In this document: positions 47,903 through 56,976 of the stretch, in pieces
Position numbering within the stretch: the stretch's first letter is position 1
Layout: each line of letters begins with the position of its first letter
The notes under the pieces: model-generated
What the model was told of the DNA's origin: nothing
The model's input: the letters and a program-made list of their open reading frames with translations, nothing else
Databases searched by the model: none
Assembly (NCBI GenBank): GCA_036267635.1
Contig: DATAVR010000089.1
Span: 1 to 64,000, forward strand
Direction: 5' to 3'
Source of the DNA: JADGRB01 sp036267635
Lineage (GTDB): Bacteria > Myxococcota_A > Polyangia > Fen-1088
DNA length: 64,000 nucleotides
Program-made: the position numbers and the translations under genes

Positions 47903-49666
47903 ATGAGCGCCCATTTCGGAAAATTCTGGACGCCTACGGAGCAAGGATCGAGCCAACCGCGCAGCGGAGGGCGCCAATCTCATTGGCGCGTCCGCTGCCG
48001 CGCATTGATCGCCCATCTGCTCGTGGCCGGGACGTTGCTCTGCCTGAGCTGTGGCGCCGTCCAATTCGTCCCCTCTCCGTACACGCCCCAGAATGTCGAC
48101 CTGATCTACAGCGCCCAGGAGGACATATCGATCGTGCGCTGGAGGATCTCCGACACGGCGCCAGGGTCGGACCTCCAGTTTCAGTTTCTCGGCGACAACG
48201 GCTATCAAGACCTCGATTTTTCACAGTCTGTCTACCCAGGCGGTGCTTCGCTGTGCGGCGACGGTACCGGCACCTGCTTCCAGTACGTGGTTCGGGGCCA
48301 CTACCAACTGGCGCTCCGCCCGCGCCCGGTCCGGGCGGTTCAGTCCGCGTACGGAGTCTTCCCGGGCGAGCTGGCGAAAGCCGAGTCGCCGGCCGTGACC
48401 CTCGGCGCGACTTCGTTTTTCCACACCAACAATGACCAGGTCCTGGTCAGCATCACCGATTTGGTCGCGTCCGACGCAGCGTCTGTCTATGTTTACCCGC
48501 GACCGTACAACCGGGCGATGTGGCCCACCAACGGGCTCTGCGTGTCAGGTTCAGCGCCCGACGGTGTCAGCTTCTCACCGCTCGATCCCACGCAAGGGGG
48601 CGGGTTTCCACCCGACCTGCCGCTCAGCGCCGAAGGGATCTATTGCGTCGGGCTCCAACCGGTTCCTTCCGACGGGGGACCCGCCGTGCTGGCGCAGACC
48701 CGCGTCGAGACGGTGCCCATGGTGACGGACAGGCAGCAGACCTTCGTTCCGACCGTCGAGCAGGCGCCGATCATCTACCAGATCGTCTTGGATCTGGAGA
48801 TCCCGATCCCCGATCGTTGCGCCTCGGCGGTGCAGACCATCGAGACGCTGGTCTACAAGTACATGCACGCGGGCAACGTGCCCACCGTGCCGGTGGTGGA
48901 GCTGCCGACCCAGAACATCGCGATGGATCCCACCGCGACCGGCGGCTCGCCCAACTGCGCGCAGGTGAACAATCGATCGCTGCCGGCGGCGGACATGGCC
49001 GAGGCGGTCCTGCAAACCATCTCCACCTTTTCCCAGGTCCATCAGCAGTTCATTTTTTTCTATTTCAACAACCTCGATTCGCCGCTCCCCTCCACGCTGA
49101 CCGATTCGTTCAGCGCGCTGTTCACCTCGGTCGCCTCGGCGCCCGCGCCGTACGACGTGCGGGTGCTCTCGTGGCTCTTCAACCCGGGGCTGGCGGCCGC
49201 CACGGACACCTCTCTCTGGACCTGGACGCAGCCCCCCTGGCAAGAGGCCGACGATCCAACCTTCGAAGCGACGCTGGCCAGTTACGCCACGGCGAACCTC
49301 CCCTACGAGAGCCAGACGCACGACACAGGGACGCCGGTGCCGCTGCTGACGCCGGATCTGGCCGCCGCGGACAGCGGCGGCCAGATCAAGATCTGCGATT
49401 CGAGCCCGATGGTCACGGCGGCCGACGTCAACTCGCCGGTTCAGATCTTCAAGACGCCGAGTTGGCCGATCCTGGAGGCCAACCCGCCGGGCTATCTGGT
49501 GACGCTGCCGGCCCAGATCGCGGTGCCGTTCAGCTCGTTCGTACAGTCGAGCGCCAACGTCGACTTCCAGGTCTGTACGAGCTATTGCGACCACCCCTAC
49601 ATCACGACGGCAGGCCCGGGTGCGACGTCGTGGTCGCAGAGCTACCAGTGCGCGGTGACCCAATGA
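47903..49666 (+). CDS. Lipoprotein, first gene of the envelope motor-like operon
   Basis: A 587-residue predicted lipoprotein; the signal helix AHLLVAGTLLCLSCG gives a lipobox after an unusually long basic N-region (ATG 47903; TTG 47864 is an alternative). The mature protein is beta-rich with several Cys and no family I recognise. Residues 290-420 (IIYQIVLDLEIPIPDRCASA, QQFIFFYFNNLDSP) look like an alpha/beta domain, possibly vWA-like. Its stop overlaps the next start (ATGA), making it the head of an eleven-gene unit. Confidence 0.75.
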   Translation: MSAHFGKFWTPTEQGSSQPRSGGRQSHWRVRCRALIAHLLVAGTLLCLSCGAVQFVPSPYTPQNVDLIYSAQEDISIVRWRISDTAPGSDLQFQFLGDNGYQDLDFSQSVYPGGASLCGDGTGTCFQYVVRGHYQLALRPRPVRAVQSAYGVFPGELAKAESPAVTLGATSFFHTNNDQVLVSITDLVASDAASVYVYPRPYNRAMWPTNGLCVSGSAPDGVSFSPLDPTQGGGFPPDLPLSAEGIYCVGLQPVPSDGGPAVLAQTRVETVPMVTDRQQTFVPTVEQAPIIYQIVLDLEIPIPDRCASAVQTIETLVYKYMHAGNVPTVPVVELPTQNIAMDPTATGGSPNCAQVNNRSLPAADMAEAVLQTISTFSQVHQQFIFFYFNNLDSPLPSTLTDSFSALFTSVASAPAPYDVRVLSWLFNPGLAAATDTSLWTWTQPPWQEADDPTFEATLASYATANLPYESQTHDTGTPVPLLTPDLAAADSGGQIKICDSSPMVTAADVNSPVQIFKTPSWPILEANPPGYLVTLPAQIAVPFSSFVQSSANVDFQVCTSYCDHPYITTAGPGATSWSQSYQCAVTQ

Positions 49667-50469
49667 TGCGGGCGTTCCTCGCGACGGCGGCGTTCGCCGC
49701 GTTCGCCGGCCGGGCCACGATCGTCTTCGCGGCGGATGCGCCGCCCGCGGTCGGCGCACCGTCTCCGACCGGCGCGCCTCCGTCGATCGGGTCCTCTGCG
49801 GCGCTGCGCGCGCCGGACGGCCCGCCGGCCAAGGCGTCCGCCACCGCCGGCGCAGCGTCGATGTCGCCCGCGGTGGAGACCCCTGCGGCACCGCGACCGC
49901 TCATTCACGAGGCGGCGCCCAGGCCCGAGGCCGCGATCCGCGTTCAGCAGCGGTTCGCGGTGAAGGCCAAGCAGACGCAGATCTTCGCAGGGTTCGAGTA
50001 CCTCTCGCGGGGCGACTTCTACAACAGCCCCGGCCTGCGTGCCGGCGGCGCCTACTACCTCCTCGAGTCGCTCGGCCTGGAGGCCCAGATCTCGCACTAC
50101 TGGAGCTCGCTCGATGCGACGGCCCAGCAGGTGTCGATGGATACCGGAACGCTCCCCAACAGCCACCCGCCCGGCTGGCTGATGCTGGCCGGCGCGCGCT
50201 ATTCGATCGGGTACGGCAAGCTGATCGTGGGCGGCCTCGGTGGCGTCATTCATTTCGAGCCTCAGGCGTTCGTGCACGGGGGCATCCACGACAACGGCGG
50301 CGACGTCGGGCCGTCGGCCGACTTCGGACTGGGGTTCCTGGTCTTCCTGCTGCCGCGGATGTTCATGCGCGCCGACGTCTCGGTCACGCTCGACTGGGAG
50401 TCGCGCTCCGGCCGCACCGTCACCGTCTGGGGCACGGCCCCCGCGCTCAGCGTGGGAGGGATGTTGTGA
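49663..50469 (+). CDS. Outer membrane beta-barrel protein
   Basis: A 268-residue protein: signal peptide (ATAAFAAFAGRATIVFA), a Pro/Ala-rich linker to about residue 90, then alternating amphipathic strands typical of an eight-stranded barrel (IFAGFEYLSRGDFYNSPG, GLEAQISHYWSSL, LMLAGARYSIGYGKLIVGGL, MFMRADVSVTLDW). It resembles the short outer-membrane barrels common in Myxococcota, including those in gliding complexes, but no direct orthology is claimed. ATGA overlap with the gene before and GTGA with the gene after. Confidence 0.8.
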   Translation: MMRAFLATAAFAAFAGRATIVFAADAPPAVGAPSPTGAPPSIGSSAALRAPDGPPAKASATAGAASMSPAVETPAAPRPLIHEAAPRPEAAIRVQQRFAVKAKQTQIFAGFEYLSRGDFYNSPGLRAGGAYYLLESLGLEAQISHYWSSLDATAQQVSMDTGTLPNSHPPGWLMLAGARYSIGYGKLIVGGLGGVIHFEPQAFVHGGIHDNGGDVGPSADFGLGFLVFLLPRMFMRADVSVTLDWESRSGRTVTVWGTAPALSVGGML

Positions 50470-52508
50470 GAGCGCTCGCCGTGACCGGAGCGTTGGCGCT
50501 GCTCGCCTCGGGCGCCGGCTGCTCGCTCCATGCCAAGGGGGGCGTGCGCGCGGCCGCCCCCGCGCCTTGGGTGGGCGCCACGGTGCCGGCGCCGACCTCG
50601 CGCGACGGGCTCCTCACCGCCACCGGCGACGCGGTCTGGCGGGGTGACCTCGCCGCGGCGGGGGTCGCGCTCACCGCGCTGGCGGATCGCGAGCGCGGGC
50701 GGCCCGACACGGCGCTCGACTTCTGGTCGGAGCTGCTCGCGCTCCTGCGCTGCGAGCCACTCGGGCGTGCACCGCGCATCGGCCGCGGCGATCCGCCCCT
50801 GCGGGATCCCTGGGAACAGCTGCGCCGGCTGGTGCAGATCGAGCGCGTGCGCCTCGGGCGCGCGCGGCCGGAGCCGCCCAAGGAGGCGCGGATGATGTCG
50901 CGCCTCGACGGCCAGGCGGGCGCCGCCCGTGGCATGAAAGAGGTGGTGTGGCCCGTCGAGCGGGAACACTGGAACGACGAGCTGGCCGTCCCCGTGCTCG
51001 TCACCCGCTGCCAGATCGCGGGCGCGGCCCCCGTCGTCTCCACGGGGTGGGCGCCGGCCGACGACGCGGAGATCGCGCTCGTGGCCTCGACCGCCAGCGG
51101 GATGCCGCCCGGACACCCGGCGACCGGTCCGCTGCTCTTGCAGGCCGCCGTGCTGGAGATGGCGCGCGGCCGGGCGGCGGCCGCCGTCGCGACGTTGGTT
51201 CGACTCGAGGGGACGGGGGGCGTCGACCGTCGGGAGCACGAGGACGCTGTCTTCACCGCGGCGCTGGCCTCTGTCTTCGATCCGGGGATCGCGACGAGCG
51301 CGTCCGCTGTCGCGCCCGACGTCGCGCTCGCGCGGGCCCGCGCGGCGTTCGCGCTCGATCGGCCGCCTGTCATTCGCCGTTCGCTGGCGCTCCTGCTGGC
51401 GGAGCGGCTGGACGCGGCCAAGCGCGCGGGCGACGCGGTCGCGATCCTCGGCCCGCCGCCGCACGGCGACGATGCCATCGGCCGCTACATCGCCTTCCGG
51501 CAGGTGGAGGCGCACGCGCGCGCCGGCCGCCGCGCGGAGCTGCTCGCCGAGGCGCGCGAGGCGCTGCACCGCCACGGCCGCGTCGAGGTCGACGCCGACC
51601 CGGCGCTCGGCGCCGTGATGGACATGGCGCTGCGGACGCTGCAGGCGTCGCCGGTTTCCGCCGAGACGTTGGAGGTTCTGGAGGCGCTCGGACCGCCCCG
51701 CGAGCGATTGGCCCGCGCCGAGGCGTTCGCCGAGATGGCGCTTTCGGCGGGCGCCTACGCTTCGGCGATGGCGACGTTTGCCTGGCTCTACGACAACGAC
51801 ACCGATGCCGAGCGCCGGCTGCAGCACCTGGCGCGCGAGTGCGTCGCGGCGGCGCGCGGCGGCGCGCGGGCCGAGTTCGCCCGGACGTTTCAGCTGCTCG
51901 CCGGACAAGAGGAAGCGGGCGACTCCGGCGACGCGAGGTCGCCGGGCAAGAGCCCCGGTCGCTCACAACCGGCCAAGGCGACCGTCAAGGCGGAGGCCAA
52001 GGCGACGGCCAGGCCCGACGACGGCGCGCTCATCGCCTCGGCGGAGGCCGAGGGGCGGCACGCCAAACAGCGCGCCACGCGCTCCGTCGACTGGCAACGC
52101 GCACTCTTGGTGGTGGCGCGCGACGCGCTGCCGGCGCTGGTCGACAACGACGATCAACCCGATCTGGCGACGCTGGTCGCGACCTTGAAGCGGCACCTCG
52201 ACGAGGCGGGGCGCGGCCCCGTCGACGAGGAGCTGACCACCCTCTACCGCGCGGCCAGCGCCCACCTCAAGTCGGGAGCGCGTGCCTACGCCGAGACGGT
52301 CGGCTCCGAGCGGCGGCCGATTCTCCTCGGAGACATCCTCATCGGGCGCAGCTACGACGTCCGCGCGCCGTCCATCGATCTGACCCCGGCGCTGGAAGAG
52401 GCGGGCCCGCTGGTGTTCGTCCCCCGCCACGGCACCGATCCGACCCCCTCCTCGCTGCGGCGCTGGCCGGGGAACTTTCGCCTCGCCTGGACCGGAGGCG
52501 GCTCGTGA
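50466..52508 (+). CDS. Large helical-repeat lipoprotein
   Basis: A 680-residue predicted lipoprotein (lipobox SGAGC). The mature protein is almost entirely Ala-rich amphipathic helices of TPR-like character (LLLAERLDAAKRAGDAVAIL, LAEAREALHRHGRVEVD, AEMALSAGAYASAMATFAWL), with a low-complexity Lys/Ala linker near residue 490. The C-terminus ends in a short beta-rich segment. A scaffold role is likely. GTG 50466 overlaps the preceding stop (GTGA). Confidence 0.72.
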   Translation: MRALAVTGALALLASGAGCSLHAKGGVRAAAPAPWVGATVPAPTSRDGLLTATGDAVWRGDLAAAGVALTALADRERGRPDTALDFWSELLALLRCEPLGRAPRIGRGDPPLRDPWEQLRRLVQIERVRLGRARPEPPKEARMMSRLDGQAGAARGMKEVVWPVEREHWNDELAVPVLVTRCQIAGAAPVVSTGWAPADDAEIALVASTASGMPPGHPATGPLLLQAAVLEMARGRAAAAVATLVRLEGTGGVDRREHEDAVFTAALASVFDPGIATSASAVAPDVALARARAAFALDRPPVIRRSLALLLAERLDAAKRAGDAVAILGPPPHGDDAIGRYIAFRQVEAHARAGRRAELLAEAREALHRHGRVEVDADPALGAVMDMALRTLQASPVSAETLEVLEALGPPRERLARAEAFAEMALSAGAYASAMATFAWLYDNDTDAERRLQHLARECVAAARGGARAEFARTFQLLAGQEEAGDSGDARSPGKSPGRSQPAKATVKAEAKATARPDDGALIASAEAEGRHAKQRATRSVDWQRALLVVARDALPALVDNDDQPDLATLVATLKRHLDEAGRGPVDEELTTLYRAASAHLKSGARAYAETVGSERRPILLGDILIGRSYDVRAPSIDLTPALEEAGPLVFVPRHGTDPTPSSLRRWPGNFRLAWTGGGS

Positions 52509-53305
52509 TCCGCTGGGCGCCGCTGGCCGCGGTCATCGTCGCCTTGGCCGCGCCGGGAACGCGCGCGCAGTCGCTCGTCGAGGAGGCGCCGGAAGATGCC
52601 TGCGAGGGGGCGCGCGCGCTCGACATCAGCGACACGACCCCGGCCGCCGAGCACGTGCGCCGCAGCTGTCGCCTCGAGCGGTTCGAGGATCGGCTGGCCG
52701 CCGACCGACGCCAGCAGGTCGCCGTCGAGGAGCAGTCGCGGGAGGCACGCGTGCAACAGTGGATCGATTCGACCCAACCATCGCGGGTGACCCACCCGAT
52801 GGCGTTCGAGGGGTTCGTGGGGACAGGCCTCGCCAGCTACGGCTTCTCCTTCGCCTGGGATTTTCTGCGGCGGGCCGAGGCCAGCGTCTGGATCGGATTT
52901 CGGCCCATCTCCTGCCAGGATCAGAACGGCGGCGAGACGGGCGACTGCGGCCGCACCGCGTTCGGGCTCCGGGGAAGGTGGTACTTGACCGATCATGACG
53001 TCACTCCGTTCGTCGACACGGGCCTCTCGCTCATGACCTCGGCCCTCCAGGTCAACTCCATGTCCAGCGGTAGCTTGCTCACCGGGACGGGACGGGCGAA
53101 CAGCCTCAGCGCGGGCGCTGGCCTGACGCTCGCGGTGCGCGCTTTCCGGATGAGCCTCGAATATGTGTTTGAGTACACGTTCTATACGGGGGCCAGCTTG
53201 GACGACACGAAGAAGACCCCCAGCCCGGAGCTGGACACCGCGCTGGCCAACAGCCTCCGCGCCGACCGCAACGGGGTTCGATTCCAGGTGGGCTATGGGT
53301 TCTAG
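52505..53305 (+). CDS. Outer membrane protein with coiled coil and beta-barrel
   Basis: A 266-residue exported protein: signal peptide ending TRAQS, a charged helical segment (RLERFEDRLAADRRQQVAVE, about 55-85, coiled-coil-like), then barrel-like strands (FVGTGLASYGFSFAWDFL, AFGLRGRWYLTDHDVTPFVD, SLEYVFEYTFYTG) ending in an aromatic residue (GYGF), as outer-membrane proteins do. The N-terminal helix could reach into the periplasm. GTG start overlaps the preceding stop; its 3' end overlaps the next gene by 11 bp. Confidence 0.78.
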   Translation: MIRWAPLAAVIVALAAPGTRAQSLVEEAPEDACEGARALDISDTTPAAEHVRRSCRLERFEDRLAADRRQQVAVEEQSREARVQQWIDSTQPSRVTHPMAFEGFVGTGLASYGFSFAWDFLRRAEASVWIGFRPISCQDQNGGETGDCGRTAFGLRGRWYLTDHDVTPFVDTGLSLMTSALQVNSMSSGSLLTGTGRANSLSAGAGLTLAVRAFRMSLEYVFEYTFYTGASLDDTKKTPSPELDTALANSLRADRNGVRFQVGYGF

Positions 53306-54713
53306 CGCCCGCGCTCGGCTGTTGTTCGTTGCGGCGGCGGCGGCCCTGCTCGCGGCCGGCTCGGCGGCGCGCGCGGCCGAGCCCGATCCCGGGCCCGCGC
53401 CCGGCACCTACACCGAGCCCGACACGGGCGATGCGGCGGCAGCTCCGGCGCCGCCCCCGCGGAGCGCCCGCCCGCCAACCCGGGATTCGGCGACGGACGC
53501 CCGAACGCAGAACGGCGGCGAGGTTCAGCAGCGGACCGATCACGAGGTCCCGCGCCAGCATCGCGCGCCGCCCGAGGTCGAGGGGCCACCGCCGGTGCGC
53601 GCGCCGAGGCCGGTCACCTCGACGTCGAGTACGGCGATGCGAGCCAGCTCGGTGCCGACCGGGCCGCCCCCCCCTCCACCCAAGCCCGCCTCGCCGAGCC
53701 AGGTGGAGGAGCTCATTCGGCGCTCCACCGACAACATCGATTTCTTCGAGCTGGTCGACGACATGATCGACGAGATGGCCCGCCGGATCGCGCTCGAGGA
53801 TCCGAACCTCATGTCGCCGGTGGCGATTCGGTTGGTGCGGGTGTCGGCCAACCTGCGCCCCGAGTTCGCGCACACCCTGGAGGCACGCCTGGTCGCGCGG
53901 ATCATCAACGCGACTGCAGTAAAGGTGATCGTCTGCGCCGAGTGCGAGGCGCTGCGCTCGCGCGTCGAGAACGGCAGCTGGATCATCAGCCTGGGCGCGG
54001 TCAAGCAGGAGGATCTGAAGCGGCTGGGCGACACCGCCGGGATCAAGACCTTCATGGATCTCGACTTCACCTTCAGCCCCGATCAGAACGTCATCTGGAT
54101 GGAGGCGACGATCTTCCGCGCCTCCGACGGGGGCGTGGTCTGGAGCGACGCCTACCGCTCCGACGGGACGATGACCGCGCTCCTGCGCACGGGACAGCAC
54201 ATCCCGACGCGCGCCGAGCGGGCGGCGGAGCTGGAGCAGAAGATCGAAGGGCGTCCGAGCTACGGTTACGCCGCGTCACTGGGGATGATGCAGATGGGCT
54301 ATTCGGCGCCGACCGGCGACGTCGTCGGGGCGAACGTGTCGCTGCGGTTCCACGAGAAGTTCGGCGAAAATCAGGGGAGCCTGTTCGGGATCAGCGCCGG
54401 GATCTTCACCACCGGGCCGCCGAGCACCGGCAAGCAGCCGCAGGCGCTGAACTCGATCCTGCTCGGCGCCTACTACTCTCACGATCTCTCCCAGCCCAAC
54501 CTCAACAAGCCCGAGCTCTGGGCCTACGGGGAGGCGGGCGGGATGTTCACCGGAAACCAGGGGAACACCTTCTATCTGGAGAGCGGCCTCGATTTGCACC
54601 TCAAATACCGCCTCTCGCTCGAGGGGGGGCTGATGTACGTCTTCCCCACCACGTATTCGAACTATGATCTGGGGGGGCTGGGGTTCCGACTGCGGGTGGC
54701 CCTCAATTGGTGA
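53295..54713 (+). CDS. CsgG/FlgO-like protein fused to a beta-barrel
   Basis: A 472-residue exported protein. A signal peptide ends near ARAAEP; a Pro-rich linker runs to about 135. Residues 140-300 resemble the CsgG/FlgO-type fold: DDMIDEMARRIALEDPNLM, then VSANLRPEFAHTLEARL, a Cys pair CAECEALR, and IKTFMDLDFTFSPDQNV. The last 150 residues form barrel-like strands ending in an aromatic (LRVALNW). FlgO contributes to outer-membrane rings around some flagella; the similarity here is by eye and moderate. ATG 53295 overlaps the previous stop by 11 bp. Confidence 0.7.
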   Translation: MGSSARARLLFVAAAAALLAAGSAARAAEPDPGPAPGTYTEPDTGDAAAAPAPPPRSARPPTRDSATDARTQNGGEVQQRTDHEVPRQHRAPPEVEGPPPVRAPRPVTSTSSTAMRASSVPTGPPPPPPKPASPSQVEELIRRSTDNIDFFELVDDMIDEMARRIALEDPNLMSPVAIRLVRVSANLRPEFAHTLEARLVARIINATAVKVIVCAECEALRSRVENGSWIISLGAVKQEDLKRLGDTAGIKTFMDLDFTFSPDQNVIWMEATIFRASDGGVVWSDAYRSDGTMTALLRTGQHIPTRAERAAELEQKIEGRPSYGYAASLGMMQMGYSAPTGDVVGANVSLRFHEKFGENQGSLFGISAGIFTTGPPSTGKQPQALNSILLGAYYSHDLSQPNLNKPELWAYGEAGGMFTGNQGNTFYLESGLDLHLKYRLSLEGGLMYVFPTTYSNYDLGGLGFRLRVALNW

Positions 54714-55462
54714 AAAAGATGTCGAACAGTCGCCTTCATAGCCTCTGGATGTTCGCGCTGGCGCTCGCCGCGCCGTTTGCCGGCTGTACGACCGGCGGCG
54801 CCGTGCCGGCCGACGTTCGCGTGCCGCCCGATCTGCTGCGTGGCTCGCCCTACACGGCCTCCGGCGAGAACGGCCGCAGCCGCTACGTCGTGCGCATGAC
54901 CGACGGACAGCGCGACTGGGAGATCCAGCTGCCGGAGATCGCCACCGCTTACGAGGTGAAGGTGCCGCTCAGCGGGAAACCGGCGTCGTTGCTCTCGGCC
55001 GACATGGACTCGGCCACCGAGGCCGATCGCGAGATCATCGCCGAGAACGAGGCCGCCGCCCGCGCCCGCGCCGTCACGGCCCCCGGACCGGACGACACGA
55101 TCGACGAGACCGACAAGCCGCGCACGGGCCCCGCGCGCTCGGGGGAGGGCGGCAAGGGCGCCTCGCGCACCGGACCGGACAAGGTCGCCAGCGGCATCCC
55201 TCAACCGGCCAAGGCGAGCTATCTGCTGACGCTGGCGCGGGTCAAGGATCTCTATCGCACGCGCCACTACGAGCTCGGGCTGGTGGAGATCGTGAAGCTC
55301 GAATCTCAGTACCCCGACGACGAGCACATCCTGTCGATGAAGGGCTCGCTCTACGAGCGCCTCGGCAACAAGAACCTGGCGCGCGAGGCCTGGCAGGAGG
55401 CGCTGCGCCTGAACCCGTTCAACCTCGCGGTGCTGGAGGCGCTCCAGCGCCTCGGCAAATAG
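54710..55462 (+). CDS. Lipoprotein with TPR-like C-terminus
   Basis: A 250-residue predicted lipoprotein (lipobox FAGC). Residues 40-100 are beta-rich (SRYVVRMTDGQRDWEIQL), 100-165 an acidic disordered linker, and 170-250 contain two TPR-like helical hairpins (VKDLYRTRHYELGLVEIVKL, LGNKNLAREAWQEALRLNP). GTG 54710 overlaps the preceding stop (GTGA); ATG 54719 is an alternative. TPR lipoproteins such as GltE occur in Myxococcus gliding complexes; orthology is not shown. Confidence 0.75.
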   Translation: MKKMSNSRLHSLWMFALALAAPFAGCTTGGAVPADVRVPPDLLRGSPYTASGENGRSRYVVRMTDGQRDWEIQLPEIATAYEVKVPLSGKPASLLSADMDSATEADREIIAENEAAARARAVTAPGPDDTIDETDKPRTGPARSGEGGKGASRTGPDKVASGIPQPAKASYLLTLARVKDLYRTRHYELGLVEIVKLESQYPDDEHILSMKGSLYERLGNKNLAREAWQEALRLNPFNLAVLEALQRLGK

Positions 55463-55487
55463 GAAAAGAAAGAGAAGGGCGGAGAAG

Positions 55488-56249
55488 ATGCACATCATCA
55501 TCGGGTTGGCGGGGTTGTTGGCGACGCTGGCCGCCACGCGCAGCCACATGCCCAACGGCTTCACGGGCTTCTTTCACCCCGCCGCGTTCATCCTGCTCAT
55601 GGGCGCGCCGCCTTCGATCCTGCTGGTGGGGCACGACGTGCGCGAGATCTGGCAGGGGGTCGTGACGCTGGCGCAGGCGCTGCGCTACAACGCGCGACGG
55701 GCCGAGGCGCGCATGATCGCCGACCTCTATCGCTTCGGGCGCGAGCTGAAGCAGGGGCGCAACGTCGAGGCCGCCAAGGTGGTGGGAGAGGCGGCCGATC
55801 CCTTGCTGCGTGAAGTGGGGCCGCTGCTGTTGCAGCCGGGAGGCGGAGCGGACGCCCGCGAGACGGTGCTGACGCTGTCCTACGCGCGGCTCGCGCAGGT
55901 CAAGGAGGCGGAGGAGGTGTTCCGTTTCCTGGCCCGCACCACGCCGGCCGTCGGCCTGATGGGCACGATCGTGGGCCTGGTGAACATGCTCATCAACCTG
56001 AAAAACTTCGAGCAGCTCGGCCCGGCGATGGCGGTCGCGCAGCTGGCCACGTTCTACGGCCTCATCCTCGCCTACGGGATCTGGTCGCCGTTCGCCAAGC
56101 GGATCGAGAACTACGGGCGCAACCTGTCGGTGTCGGCGCGCCTGCTCGAGCGCGGCCTCACCAGCATCGCCGAGGGGCGGTCGCTCTATGACCTGCGCCT
56201 CCTGGCCGGATCGGGCGGCGGCGCGTCGCCGGCCGCGGAGGCGGCATGA
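55488..56249 (+). CDS. MotA-like stator protein
   Basis: A 253-residue inner-membrane protein with the full MotA layout: two N-terminal helices (IIIGLAGLLATLAA; GFFHPAAFILLMGAPPSIL followed by LVGHDVREI), a large cytoplasmic region with RYNARRAEARMIADLYRFG, and two C-terminal helices including TTPAVGLMGTIVGLVNMLIN with the conserved channel Pro, and LATFYGLILAYGIWSPFAKR. This is closer to MotA/PomA than to TolQ/ExbB. GGAG precedes the ATG; the stop overlaps the MotB-like start (ATGA). It should form the ion channel with MotB and drive a rotor. Confidence 0.88.
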   Translation: MHIIIGLAGLLATLAATRSHMPNGFTGFFHPAAFILLMGAPPSILLVGHDVREIWQGVVTLAQALRYNARRAEARMIADLYRFGRELKQGRNVEAAKVVGEAADPLLREVGPLLLQPGGGADARETVLTLSYARLAQVKEAEEVFRFLARTTPAVGLMGTIVGLVNMLINLKNFEQLGPAMAVAQLATFYGLILAYGIWSPFAKRIENYGRNLSVSARLLERGLTSIAEGRSLYDLRLLAGSGGGASPAAEAA

Positions 56250-56962
56250 TCGGCGAGATGATCGGCGGCGACAGCGGCGCGCCTGCCGGAGTCGGCGCCA
56301 AGCTGGCCGGAGGACGACGCGGGCCCGACCCCGCCGATCTGCTCGCCTACGGCGAAGAGGACGACACCTCCTGGCTCATCCCTTACGTCGACGTGGTGAG
56401 CCTCCTGCTCGCCTTTCTGATCCTGGCGCTGGCCATGTCGAAGGTGAACCTGCGCAAGTTCGAGATGGTCTCCGCGGCGATCTCTCATCAGGCGCCGCCG
56501 CCCTCGCTCGACGTGCTCAAGGAGAAGATCGACGCCGTCATCGCCTCGCAGGGGCTGCAGAGCCAGGTGAAGACCGTCCTCGACGACGAGGGGCTGCGCA
56601 TGGAGCTGAAGAGCGCGCTGCTGTTCGACAGCGGCCAGGCGGAGATCACCTCGGCGGGCCACGCGGCGATCGATCGGGTGGGGAAGCTGCTCCCCACCAT
56701 CGACAACCGCTACCAGATCGCGATCGAAGGGCACACCGACGACGTCCCCATCCACACCGGCCGGTTCGATTCGAACTGGGAGCTGTCGTCGGCGCGGGCG
56801 ATCAACGTCCTCAAGCTGTTCACCGCGACGGGGGTGAGCCCCCAGCGACTTTCCGCGCAGGGATACGCCGACACGCGGCCGGCCTCGCCCGTTCAGGGCG
56901 ATGCCGGGCAGCAGGCGCGCGCCCGGGGAGAGAACCGTAGGGTCGTGATTAGGGTCCACTAG
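56246..56962 (+). CDS. MotB-like protein with OmpA peptidoglycan-binding domain
   Basis: A 238-residue stator partner. A single N-terminal membrane helix carries the essential ion-binding Asp: IPYVDVVSLLLAFLILALAM (Asp49). A plug/linker region with KIDAVIASQGLQSQ follows, then a C-terminal OmpA-like domain (about 120-235) with EGHTDDVPI, SNWELSSARAINVL, LSAQGYADTRPA and ENRRVVIRV, which binds peptidoglycan. Together with the MotA-like protein this makes a complete ion-driven stator. A 14-bp gap separates it from the rotor-like gene. Confidence 0.9.
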   Translation: MIGEMIGGDSGAPAGVGAKLAGGRRGPDPADLLAYGEEDDTSWLIPYVDVVSLLLAFLILALAMSKVNLRKFEMVSAAISHQAPPPSLDVLKEKIDAVIASQGLQSQVKTVLDDEGLRMELKSALLFDSGQAEITSAGHAAIDRVGKLLPTIDNRYQIAIEGHTDDVPIHTGRFDSNWELSSARAINVLKLFTATGVSPQRLSAQGYADTRPASPVQGDAGQQARARGENRRVVIRVH

Positions 56963-56976
56963 CAGGGAGCGGTTGC

